Below are positions 32,424 through 40,377 of a DNA stretch of 64,000 nucleotides, piece after piece. The position numbers were made by a program, and so were the translations under genes. Each line of letters opens with the position of its first letter. Position 1 is the stretch's first letter. The notes beneath the pieces were generated by a model that worked only from the letters and a program-made list of their open reading frames with translations, had not been told where the DNA came from and ran no database searches. Source of the stretch: CALJTV01 sp034435835 (GTDB taxonomy: Bacteria; Chloroflexota; Dehalococcoidia; GIF9; UBA5629); contig DAOTWF010000017.1 of NCBI GenBank assembly GCA_034435835.1, positions 186,001-250,000 of the forward strand, given 5' to 3'.

Positions 32424-32486
32424 ATCCCTGAATTTGACGTGGCACTATTATACTATTCGAGGTGGCGGGCTGGAAGTCACCACAAT

Positions 32487-34274
32487 TTAGTGCCCTCCGA
32501 AGCGGTTTGTAATCGGTAACCTGCGGTCCCTGCCGAAGGCGCGGGGTGTGATTTTGATGCCAGGCGGTGCCTGGCGCCTTTTGTATTCGCTTGTGTCAAC
32601 CAAGCGGGCTGTCCTTTTGACGATCGCCTCATCGAAGCCAGCGCCAATGATCTGTTCCACACTCTTATCTTCCTCTACATAAGCCTGCAGGATGGGGTCC
32701 AGAAGGTCATAAGGAGGCAGGTTATCGGTGTCTTTCTGTCCGGGCCTCAGTTCAGCAGACGGTGCTTTGTGGATGACGCTCAGCGGTATCATATCATAGC
32801 CGGCTATCGAGTTACGGTGACGAGCAAGCCTGTAGACCAAGGTCTTGGGCACATCCTTTATCACGGCGAAGCCCCCAGCCATATCCCCGTACAGGGTGGT
32901 ATAGCCGGTGGCTATTTCACTCTTGTTGCCGGTGGTGAGCACCAGCCAGCCGAACTTATTGGATAGTGCCATCAGGATGTTTCCCCTGATGCGCGCCTGT
33001 ATGTTCTCCTCGGTCACATCTGGCATTGTATCCCTAAACTGTTCCGCCAGCGTGTCTAAGTAGGCTTGGAATATTTTTTCGATGGGGATGTTAAGGTATT
33101 TTATGCCCAGATTGCGGGCAAGGAGCCCGGCATCTGAGACGCTCTCAGGGGAAGAGTAGCGCGACGGCATGGATACGCCGACTACATTGTCTGCTCCCAG
33201 GGCATCGACCGCAATAGTGGCTACCAGGCTACTATCGATGCCGCCGGAGAGCCCGATAACGACCTTCTGAAAGCCGTTTTTCCTGACATAGTCCCTTAGC
33301 CCCAGCACCAGGGCGCCGTAGACCTCCGCAGGGAGGTCGCGCACTCCGGAGTGCCTCGGGGGCAGGAGTGGCTTGGTGGCTCTGGGAGGGGAGTCCGATA
33401 CGCTTATTCTGGGTGCCTGCCATCCCTGTCCGCTGGCGGTTATGCCCACCTTTCTCCATCTGGGGTCATGGAGACGGGTGCGGAACACAGCTTCAACATC
33501 GAGGTCTACCACGACCAGGTCTTCTTCAAACTGTTTACCCCGGGCGAGCACCTCACCTCTTTCGTTCAGCACCAAGCTGCCACCATCGAATACAAGCTCG
33601 TCCTGTCCGCCGACAAGGTTCGTGTAAACAATGATGGTGACATTGTCCGAGGCGCGAGTACCCAGCATCCTTTCGCGGAAATTACCTTTGCCGGCATGGT
33701 AGGGTGAGGCGCTGATGTTGATTATGACCTCTGCACCCGCGTACGCCTGCGCGGTGGCGGGACCGGCTTCATACCAGATGTCCTCACATATGTTCACTCC
33801 GACGCCGATACCACAAATAGTATATACCGGACACTCATTTCCCGCCCGGAAGTAACGGTTTTCATCGAAGACACCATAGTTGGGCAGATAGATCTTGTGA
33901 TAGACGCCGCAGAGTTTTCCGTTGGAAACAATTGCCGCGGCGTTGTAGATGTCTTCTCTGGCATCCACGAAGCCCACTATTATGGTGATGCCCTCTGTGC
34001 CCTCTATTATTTTACCCAGACACCGTAGATTCTCGGAGATAAACTGCGGTTTGAAAAGGAGGTCCTCGGGCGGGTAGCCGCAGACAGCGAGCTCGGGGAA
34101 GGTCACAATGTCAGCCCCTAGAGCCCTGGCTTCAGCAATGGCTGCCAGAATCTTTTCTGTGTTGCCGTCGAAGTCGCCTACTGTGGCATTGATTTGCGCC
34201 AGAGCAACCCGCAGCTGCCGTGCCCCTCTCAAAGGGTAGACCGCCTGCTGCGAGGGTGAGCTTTGAATTGACAT
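32487..34274 (-). CDS. nadE: Glutamine-dependent NAD+ synthetase
   Basis: A 595-residue two-domain enzyme. The N-terminal nitrilase-like glutaminase (about 18-290) has its catalytic Glu (FPELAVCGYPPEDLL), Lys (YHKIYLPNYG) and Cys (GVNICEDIWYE). The C-terminal synthetase has the PP-loop GLSGGIDSSLVATIAVDALG, TTGNKSEIATGY and a final PITNRFG. It converts deamido-NAD plus glutamine and ATP to NAD. It lies among ammonia and glutamine genes, which suits a glutamine-using enzyme. Confidence 0.95.
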   Translation of the reverse strand: MSIQSSPSQQAVYPLRGARQLRVALAQINATVGDFDGNTEKILAAIAEARALGADIVTFPELAVCGYPPEDLLFKPQFISENLRCLGKIIEGTEGITIIVGFVDAREDIYNAAAIVSNGKLCGVYHKIYLPNYGVFDENRYFRAGNECPVYTICGIGVGVNICEDIWYEAGPATAQAYAGAEVIINISASPYHAGKGNFRERMLGTRASDNVTIIVYTNLVGGQDELVFDGGSLVLNERGEVLARGKQFEEDLVVVDLDVEAVFRTRLHDPRWRKVGITASGQGWQAPRISVSDSPPRATKPLLPPRHSGVRDLPAEVYGALVLGLRDYVRKNGFQKVVIGLSGGIDSSLVATIAVDALGADNVVGVSMPSRYSSPESVSDAGLLARNLGIKYLNIPIEKIFQAYLDTLAEQFRDTMPDVTEENIQARIRGNILMALSNKFGWLVLTTGNKSEIATGYTTLYGDMAGGFAVIKDVPKTLVYRLARHRNSIAGYDMIPLSVIHKAPSAELRPGQKDTDNLPPYDLLDPILQAYVEEDKSVEQIIGAGFDEAIVKRTARLVDTSEYKRRQAPPGIKITPRAFGRDRRLPITNRFGGH

Positions 34275-34302
34275 ATGTTCGTTTATGTCTGTCGGTCGCC
34301 CT

Positions 34303-34674
34303 TTACGCGTTATTGATGTTCACCTCCACTATATTCTGTCGGGCGACAGTGGTTTCGGCACTGTTCTTCCTGACGAATACATGCATTAGTCCCATGACTT
34401 CATATTGCCCGTTCTCCAGGACGGTTGTGTCCCATCTCGCCGGGAAATTTTCGTGGTCGTCCGCTGATTCCCCGATCTTTACCCATGTCTCCGTTCCCTT
34501 CTTACGATAGTACCATGGGTTGCTGATTTTCACAATGTGACCCTCTATGCGAAGTTCCTGAAGTTCCTTCTGCAATAGTTCGCGGTCAAGACTTTCCCGA
34601 AGCACCACCAGGCCTGAATAGCTCTTTAGCACGCTGGTGGGGACGATATAATGCGGGCCCCAGTTATGTGACAT
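34303..34674 (-). CDS. Unknown 123-residue protein in the nitrogen island
   Basis: I do not recognise this protein. It has no signal peptide, membrane helix or metal motif. The N-terminal half (VLKSYSGLVVLRESLDRELL, then a charged helix and VKISNPWYYRKKG) looks alpha/beta; the C-terminal half (FPARWDTTVLENGQYEVMGL, then HVFVRKNSAE) looks like a beta-sandwich strand pair. The ribosome site GAAAGGAGGTGAGCT is strong. It lies between glnA and nadE, 28 bp from nadE, so it is probably expressed with them. Confidence 0.6.
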   Translation of the reverse strand: MSHNWGPHYIVPTSVLKSYSGLVVLRESLDRELLQKELQELRIEGHIVKISNPWYYRKKGTETWVKIGESADDHENFPARWDTTVLENGQYEVMGLMHVFVRKNSAETTVARQNIVEVNINNA

Positions 34675-34716
34675 AGCTCACCTCCTTTCACTCTCTTGTT
34701 TCGTCGCAGTTTGGCC

Positions 34717-34734
34717 CTATAATAACCGCCTCAT
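34717..34734 (-). other. Five-codon minigene with strong ribosome site
   Basis: GACAGGAGGTGAAACC is followed by ATG AGG CGG TTA TTA TAG, encoding MRRLL. It stands between glnA and the unknown gene. It may be a chance feature, a translational leader or an attenuation peptide. Confidence 0.25.
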
Positions 34735-34782
34735 GGTTTCACCTCCTGTCGCCCCTTCGGTGAACGGACGGCGCTGTGCGGA

Positions 34783-36129
34783 TCAAAGGACAGGCAGATA
34801 TTTTTGTACCTCGTACTCAGTCACATGTACACGGTACTGATCCCATTCCATTTTCTTGTTTTTTATCAGGGTGTAGAAAACGTGCTCCCCCAGCGCCTTA
34901 CGTACAAGCTGGCTTTTTTCACATAGCTGGATCGCCTCATACAGGCTGGCGGGCAATGTGTTGATGCCTCTCTTTTTCCTCTCCTCTTCCGTCATTTCGT
35001 AGACGTTCTCCTCCACCGGTTCGGGTGGCTCATAGCCATTTTCGATTCCTTCCAGTCCAGCAGCCAGCATGACGCTGAAGGCAAGGTACGGGTTGCAGGA
35101 GGGGTCGGGCGAGCGGAATTCTATCCTAGTCGCCTGTTCCTTACCGGGTTTGTATTCTGGCACTCTTATTAAATCAGCCCGGTTCCGTCTCGCCCAGGAT
35201 ATATATACTGGTGCCTCATAACCCGGGACCAGCCTTTTGTAAGAGTTGACCCACTGGTTGCAGACCAGTGTTATCTCGGGTGCGTGTTTGAGGAGCCCGG
35301 CTATAAACGCCTTTGCTGTTTTTGATAAATGGTGCTTGTCATCCGGGTCGAAGAAGGCGTTCTTGCCATCTTTGAACAGCGACTGGTGGACATGCATACC
35401 GCTGCCGTTGATGCCGAAAACGGGCTTGGGCATGAAGGTGGCGTAGACCCCGTTTTGTATGGCAACCTGTTTTACCACCAGGCGGTATGTCATCACATTA
35501 TCCGCCATGGTAAGGGCATCGGTATAGCGCATGTCTATCTCGTGCTGGCTGTGGGCGACCTCATGATGCGAGTATTCTACGCCGATACCCATTTCCTCGA
35601 GGATGAGTACCGTCTGCCTCCTCAGATCCGTAGCGGCATCGAGCGGTATCATGTCGAAATAGCCGCCCTCATCCAGTGGCTCCGTGCTCCTCGAGTCCTT
35701 AAAGTAGAAGTATTCCAGCTCGGGTCCCACATAGTAGGTATAGCCCATATCGGCGGCGCGTTGCAGGTTGCATTTCAATACATATCTGGGGTCGCCCTCG
35801 AAGGGCTCGCCCCCGGGTCTGAGGATATCGCAGAACATACGTGCCACCGCATGGTGTTCTCGTGGGCGCCAGGGCAATAGCTGGAATGTGTCGGGGTCTG
35901 GCATAGCCACCATGTCGCTTTCGTCGATGCGGGCAAACCCCTGGATGGAGGAGCCATCGAACCCCATACCCTCATCTAGCGCCTGTTCTAGCTCCTCGCG
36001 AGTGATGGCAAAGCTTTTGAGGAAGCCCAGGATGTCTGTGAACCATAGCCTGATAAACTTCACATCATGCTTTTCCACCATTTTCAGTACGTACTCTTTG
36101 CTTTCATCTTTGCTTTTCTTGCTGGTCAT
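34783..36129 (-). CDS. glnA: Glutamine synthetase type I
   Basis: A 448-residue GSI, the short form that lacks the adenylylation-type insertion. It joins ammonia to glutamate with ATP. Signatures: beta-grasp FIRLWFTDILGFLKSF, GFDGSSIQGF, YVGPELEYFYF, NGSGMHVHQSLF, the ATP site and RRNRADLIRVPEYKPGKEQATRIEFRSPDPSCNPYLAF. It is the third gene of amt-glnK-glnA, 38 bp after glnK with AAGGAGGTAAAAA before the ATG. Nitrogen control through the boxes upstream of amt is likely. Confidence 0.96.
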   Translation of the reverse strand: MTSKKSKDESKEYVLKMVEKHDVKFIRLWFTDILGFLKSFAITREELEQALDEGMGFDGSSIQGFARIDESDMVAMPDPDTFQLLPWRPREHHAVARMFCDILRPGGEPFEGDPRYVLKCNLQRAADMGYTYYVGPELEYFYFKDSRSTEPLDEGGYFDMIPLDAATDLRRQTVLILEEMGIGVEYSHHEVAHSQHEIDMRYTDALTMADNVMTYRLVVKQVAIQNGVYATFMPKPVFGINGSGMHVHQSLFKDGKNAFFDPDDKHHLSKTAKAFIAGLLKHAPEITLVCNQWVNSYKRLVPGYEAPVYISWARRNRADLIRVPEYKPGKEQATRIEFRSPDPSCNPYLAFSVMLAAGLEGIENGYEPPEPVEENVYEMTEEERKKRGINTLPASLYEAIQLCEKSQLVRKALGEHVFYTLIKNKKMEWDQYRVHVTEYEVQKYLPVL

Positions 36130-36167
36130 TTTTTACCTCCTTAAAAATTTTGCTTAAACTGTAATGC

Positions 36168-36509
36168 CTATATGGCGTTTTCATCGGTTTCGCCGGTCCT
36201 GACGCGGACCGCACCCTCGATGGGGATAATGAATATCTTGCCATCGCCCTTCTCCTCCCCTGTGCGGGCGCTGGAGACTATGGCATGAACCACCCTAGAG
36301 ACATCCTCATCGAGAACTACGACCTCGATCTTGATTTTGGGCAAAAAATCTACCCGATATTCTCCCGCCCGCCATTGCAGTGTCAGCCCTTTTTGCCTCC
36401 CCCTCCCACTGACCTCGCTGACTGTCATGCCGAAGTAGCTGAGCTCTTCTAGGGCGTTTTTGACGGCGTCCAGTTTCTCCTGTCTGATGATAGCCTCTAT
36501 CTTTTTCAT
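36168..36509 (-). CDS. glnK: PII nitrogen regulatory protein
   Basis: A 113-residue PII protein. MKKIEAIIRQEKLDAVKNAL opens the domain; the T-loop runs through about 37-55 with Tyr51 kept (GEYRVDFLPK), and KGDGKIFIIPIEGAVRVRTGE carries the ATP/2-oxoglutarate site. It binds Amt and closes it when nitrogen is plentiful. It overlaps amt by four bases (ATGA), the normal amt-glnK linkage. No uridylyltransferase gene is in the window. Confidence 0.95.
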   Translation of the reverse strand: MKKIEAIIRQEKLDAVKNALEELSYFGMTVSEVSGRGRQKGLTLQWRAGEYRVDFLPKIKIEVVVLDEDVSRVVHAIVSSARTGEEKGDGKIFIIPIEGAVRVRTGETDENAI

Positions 36510-37741
36510 CTCAGTAGACCTCCGTATGCCCTTTCGCCATGCTGTGAGATGTCCAGACCGACGGTCTCCTCGTCCGGGCTGACGCGCAGACCAACGGTGA
36601 TATCAACCAGTCTGGCTAGCAGCCAGGTCATGACAAAGGCGAAGGCTGCTGTCACGGCGATGGCGAGTACCTGAATCGGGATCTGGCTCAGGTTCCCGTC
36701 AAGAAGGCCCGAGCCGGCTGAATTTACAGTGGTGGTGGCGAAGATGCCTGTTGCCAGAGCTCCCCAGATGCCACCAATGCCATGGCAGGCAAAAACGTCC
36801 AGAGAATCGTCCACCCTTCTGGATTTGATGCGCCAGAGCATGGTGTAGTAGGAAAAGACGGAAGCCATCGCCCCGATGGGTATACCTGCCCAGGGTGGGA
36901 CAAAGCCGGCAGCGGGCGTGATAGCCACCAGACCGACCACAGCTCCGGTGGCAGCGCCGAGCACGGATGGACGTCGGTCAGCCCAGCTCAGAAGCATCCA
37001 GGCAAGGGCGGCTGAGGCAGCGGAGATATTAGTGGTTACAAATGCGCTTGCAGCCAGCCCGCCGACGGTAAGTGCACTCCCGGCGTTGAATCCGAACCAG
37101 CCGAACCAGAGCAAGGCTGCCCCGAGGACGACCATAGGTATGTTGTTGGGTTCCATGGTCTCCTGTTCTTTAAACCCGCGTCTGGAACCGAGCAGCAGAG
37201 CTAGAGCCAGGGCTGAAATGCCAGCGTTCACATGAACCACGGTGCCGCCGGCAAAGTCGAGCGCCCCCAACCGAGCGAGCCAGCCACCGGAACCCCAGAC
37301 CCAGTGGGCAATGGGGCAATATACTAGCGTCATCCATAGTGTTGCTAGAAGGAGCAGTGCACCGAACTTAATGCGTTCCACCACGGTACCGGTGATAAGC
37401 GCAACTGTGATGATGGCGAACGTGGCTTGAAACATGGCGAAAGCCAGATGGGGCACGGTCGTGGCGTATGTGGGCGAGGGCGTCTGCCCCACTTCCCTGA
37501 GCCCCAGCCAGTGGAGTCCGCCGATGACCCCCCAGATGTCCGGACCGAAGCTCAGACTGTAGCCAAAGAGTACCCAGAGCACGGACACCAGTGCCAGTAT
37601 GGCAAAGCTCATCATGATGGTGGAAAGGATATTCTTCCTTCTTACCATACCTCCGTAGAAGAAGCCAAGCGCCGGGGTCATCAGCAGAACCAGAGCCGCT
37701 GAAATTAGCAGCCATGCAGTATCTCCGGTGTCAATCCTCAT
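36506..37741 (-). CDS. amt: Ammonium transporter
   Basis: A 411-residue Amt/Rh channel with eleven membrane helices. MTPALGFFYGGMVRRKN, FAGGTVVHVNAGISALALAL with the first pore histidine, and AGVAITPAAGFVPPWA-like and CHGIGGIWGALATGIFA with the second pore histidine region are present. It moves ammonium inward and is gated by GlnK. ATG 37741 has GGAGG seven bases upstream. Four 11-bp-phased GTTAC-like boxes lie 40-77 bp before the start. Confidence 0.95.
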   Translation of the reverse strand: MRIDTGDTAWLLISAALVLLMTPALGFFYGGMVRRKNILSTIMMSFAILALVSVLWVLFGYSLSFGPDIWGVIGGLHWLGLREVGQTPSPTYATTVPHLAFAMFQATFAIITVALITGTVVERIKFGALLLLATLWMTLVYCPIAHWVWGSGGWLARLGALDFAGGTVVHVNAGISALALALLLGSRRGFKEQETMEPNNIPMVVLGAALLWFGWFGFNAGSALTVGGLAASAFVTTNISAASAALAWMLLSWADRRPSVLGAATGAVVGLVAITPAAGFVPPWAGIPIGAMASVFSYYTMLWRIKSRRVDDSLDVFACHGIGGIWGALATGIFATTTVNSAGSGLLDGNLSQIPIQVLAIAVTAAFAFVMTWLLARLVDITVGLRVSPDEETVGLDISQHGERAYGGLLR

Positions 37742-37780
37742 TTGTGCGCCTCCTATCTACCACCAGTTTACACGCCAATT

Positions 37781-37818
37781 GTTACCAGCAAATTACAGAG
37801 GTGTTAAATCTGTGTTAC
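37781..37818 (-). promoter_or_regulatory. GlnR-type operator: four GTTAC-like boxes at 11-bp spacing
   Basis: On the plus strand, GTTAC at 37781, ATTAC at 37792, GTTAA at 37803 and GTTAC at 37814 are each 11 bp apart (five-base box, six-base spacer). This is the geometry of actinobacterial GlnR a/b sites. It lies just upstream of amt-glnK-glnA and its last box overlaps the stop codon of the GlnR-like regulator gene. Confidence 0.65.
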
Positions 37819-38552
37819 AACGCGCTGCTTTGCGGACAGGGCGTTGTGCCTTTTTCCTTGAGTTCAAAATTGTCGCTGAACCGATAGCCGATGTTTCTTA
37901 TAGTCTGGATATAGGTGCTGGAATAGTCGCCGAGCTTACTCCTCAGTCTTCTGATGTGTACATCGACCGTCCTGTCGCCCCCGTAATAGTTATAGCCCCA
38001 CACTTTGTTGAGCAGGGCTTCCCTGGTAAAGGTCTTCCCCTCGTTCATGGCGAGGAATTTCAAAAGCTCATATTCCTTGAAAGTCAGCTCCAGCACCACG
38101 CCATTGAGGGAGACCTCACACTTAGCTAAGTCTATAGTTAGCTCTCCGTGTCTCAGGATTTCCTTTCGCGCCCCGTTCCAGCGGGTGACAGCTCGGCTCA
38201 CCCTGACTACCATTTCAGCCTGCCTCCACGGTTTCATGATGAAGTCATCTATTACCTCTATTACTTGCTCCGATTGGAGGAGGGGCAGTACTTTTTCGGA
38301 GACAATGGCGATGATTGGAATGTTTCGGGTGGCTTTGATCCGACGCAATTGTTCTAGTACCTGTTCAATCTGAGTTGAATTCTGCGAACCATCTATGTTG
38401 ACCAGCAGCGCGTCCACCGTGTGTGTGGCGAGAAGCTGTGGGAGCCGGCTGGTCTCCTGTGTAACGGCGCAGGCAATCCCCCCACAGGCGAGGCTGGAGC
38501 GGAGTATTTCAGCCTCGGTGGTTTCTGGTGTTAATATCAATGCTCGGTACAT
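37815..38552 (-). CDS. GlnR-like orphan OmpR-family regulator
   Basis: A 245-residue protein: an atypical receiver (1-120) and an OmpR-type winged helix (about 132-230; VLELTFKEYELLKFLAMNEG, VWGYNYYGGDRTVDVHIRRL, IGYRF). The receiver has Asp54 (VNIDG) and the MKPW lysine region but lacks the usual acidic pair near residues 8-9 (LTPETTE), so standard phosphorylation is doubtful. This matches actinobacterial GlnR. No histidine kinase gene is near. It is directly upstream of amt on the same strand, with GlnR-type boxes in between, so it is probably the activator of amt-glnK-glnA (inference). Confidence 0.82.
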   Translation of the reverse strand: MYRALILTPETTEAEILRSSLACGGIACAVTQETSRLPQLLATHTVDALLVNIDGSQNSTQIEQVLEQLRRIKATRNIPIIAIVSEKVLPLLQSEQVIEVIDDFIMKPWRQAEMVVRVSRAVTRWNGARKEILRHGELTIDLAKCEVSLNGVVLELTFKEYELLKFLAMNEGKTFTREALLNKVWGYNYYGGDRTVDVHIRRLRSKLGDYSSTYIQTIRNIGYRFSDNFELKEKGTTPCPQSSAL

Positions 38553-38589
38553 ACCTGCGTGCTCCTACAACGATGCAGAGTTAGACGAT

Positions 38590-39588
38590 TCATAGGTCCC
38601 AGAAATTAGTCAGCTCCTTAATTGGTATGACGCCGCTGGAGGCTTTGCTTACCATAGGTATATCACATTCGGCGACGGCTGCGGCGGCGTTCAACCCGCT
38701 GGGGACTACCAGCCCCACTTTGTTAGGTCGTACTGGCATCTTACACAGCGGTTCACTCATCTTCCCCAAAAGGGCTGAACTACAAAGCCCTGACGCTTTT
38801 AAGTTTTCGATGAGTATCTCCACCTCTGGTCTCGAGGGTAAGGGGAATTCCTGGAAGCTGGCAAGTATGCCGCCGCTGCCATTTTGGGCAGCTTCATAGG
38901 CGCTGGTCATTCTTGCGGCAATGAATATTTCGAACGGATCGACGGTGGAGCCGTGATATTCTATGAGGTCAATGAACCGGGCTGGTTCACGGTTGCGGAC
39001 TTGCAGGATGCCTCCGAACTTAAAGTCGACGGGGATGCCAGCTTTCAGCAGGGCGCCACAGACTACGGCACCGCAAACCGTGGCAAAACCAACTTTGCCC
39101 GTCGGTATGTTTGTTTCCCCTAGCCCTTCGCCCTCGTGTGCGACTGCTACCAGATTGCTAGGACAGAGTCCAGCTTGAAAAACACTTGCCATGATCTCTA
39201 GGGCTCTGGGAAAATCAGCCTCGTTGAACAGGGACACGTCTATAGGTACGAACCCGGACATGTGTATGGGGTCGAAACGGGTCAGATAGGCGAGGAACTG
39301 AAGCCTGTCGGCGACAAAGCCCACCTTGTCGCATACCAGCGCATTTTTGAGCTCTTCAAGACCTGGCGGAGTGATCTTTCTTCCATTCCGGTTGCCGATC
39401 TGACAGGTCAACCCCCGCTCGTCCATTATCTTGAGGTGATATCTCACCCCTCTCTCGCTGAGGTCTACGCCGTGCTCCTTAAGCCGCCGGGATATGGCTC
39501 TACCACCCATGGGCACCGCCGAATCACTGAGTATTCTCAGTATGGCCGTTACCTTTCTCTCTACTTGATGTGTATCTTGTCCGATCAT
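38590..39588 (-). CDS. NrpR-like transcriptional regulator (copy 2)
   Basis: A 332-residue protein with the same plan as copy 1: winged helix (DLSERGVRYHLKIMDERG) and one NrpR/DUF128 domain (LGETNIPTGKVGFATVCG, FGGILQVRN, MPVRPNKVGLVVPSGLN). It sits 16 bp after gltB3 and 37 bp before the GlnR-like gene, joining the glt operon to the amt operon. It should sense 2-oxoglutarate by family knowledge. Why two copies are kept is not known; a heterodimer or separate operators are options. Confidence 0.85.
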   Translation of the reverse strand: MIGQDTHQVERKVTAILRILSDSAVPMGGRAISRRLKEHGVDLSERGVRYHLKIMDERGLTCQIGNRNGRKITPPGLEELKNALVCDKVGFVADRLQFLAYLTRFDPIHMSGFVPIDVSLFNEADFPRALEIMASVFQAGLCPSNLVAVAHEGEGLGETNIPTGKVGFATVCGAVVCGALLKAGIPVDFKFGGILQVRNREPARFIDLIEYHGSTVDPFEIFIAARMTSAYEAAQNGSGGILASFQEFPLPSRPEVEILIENLKASGLCSSALLGKMSEPLCKMPVRPNKVGLVVPSGLNAAAAVAECDIPMVSKASSGVIPIKELTNFWDL

Positions 39589-39604
39589 TGGCTATTTTCT
39601 CTTG

Positions 39605-40375
39605 CTAGTAGGCATATAGTCTCCCGTAGGGGCGGAGATGGAGGGGGAAGAGTTTGATGAACCGTTCCCGCAGTAATTTGTGCACGTCGTAGTCGAAGTG
39701 TGAGGCGAATTCGGTAAGGTATGTTTGCAGTCTGGAGTAATCGCTCTGGTCAAGTTCTGCAACCCCCACCTCCTTGCCTAGCTGATGGGGTTCCACTTTT
39801 CCCCTGAGGTAGATAACCCCACCGTGCATGCCCGTTCCGATATACCTGGTCTGGTGGTTGCTGTCTTTTCCCAGGTTCAAGCCGAGGATTATCAATACGC
39901 CTCCTGCCATGTACTCACCGAGGAAGTCTTGGGCGCTACCACCGATGACCAGCACCGGTTTCTTGTCACCGTATTCCTTCATATGTATGCCGGCTCGGTA
40001 GCCCACGCTGTCCCGAATGAAGATCTTGCCACCCCTGGCTGATAAGGCTGTTACGTCACCGGCGTGTCCGTGCACTATTATTTCTCCATCGTTCATGGTG
40101 TTGCCACAGCCGTCCTGCGCGTTGCCGCGGACAACAACTCTGGGACCGTCCATGAACACTCCTAGATCGTTGCCAGGAGTGCCGAAAATTTCGATTTCAA
40201 CGGGCTTGCCCAGGTCTGTGCCAATGTACCTTTGCCCCTGCACATTCACCAGCTCGATCTTTTTGGTCCCGTTAACCACGGCTTCTCTAAGCCGCACATT
40301 TAACTCTCGTGTGGAAAGGCCTCTGGCATCGATTTTGACTGTGGTTCCCTGTTGTCTTTCTGTGGTACCTGCCAT
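39605..40375 (-). CDS. Split glutamate synthase, GXGXG C-terminal domain protein
   Basis: A 256-residue protein equal to the C-terminal beta-helix domain of glutamate synthase large subunit (GltB3 type, COG0070). Repeats such as GNAQDGCGNTMNDGEIIVHG and GTGMHGGVIYLRG build the right-handed helix that holds the central domain and the ammonia tunnel. It follows gltB2 by two bases. Having this domain as its own gene is the archaeal arrangement. It has no catalytic residues of its own. Confidence 0.92.
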   Translation of the reverse strand: MAGTTERQQGTTVKIDARGLSTRELNVRLREAVVNGTKKIELVNVQGQRYIGTDLGKPVEIEIFGTPGNDLGVFMDGPRVVVRGNAQDGCGNTMNDGEIIVHGHAGDVTALSARGGKIFIRDSVGYRAGIHMKEYGDKKPVLVIGGSAQDFLGEYMAGGVLIILGLNLGKDSNHQTRYIGTGMHGGVIYLRGKVEPHQLGKEVGVAELDQSDYSRLQTYLTEFASHFDYDVHKLLRERFIKLFPLHLRPYGRLYAY

Positions 40376-40377
40376 GT

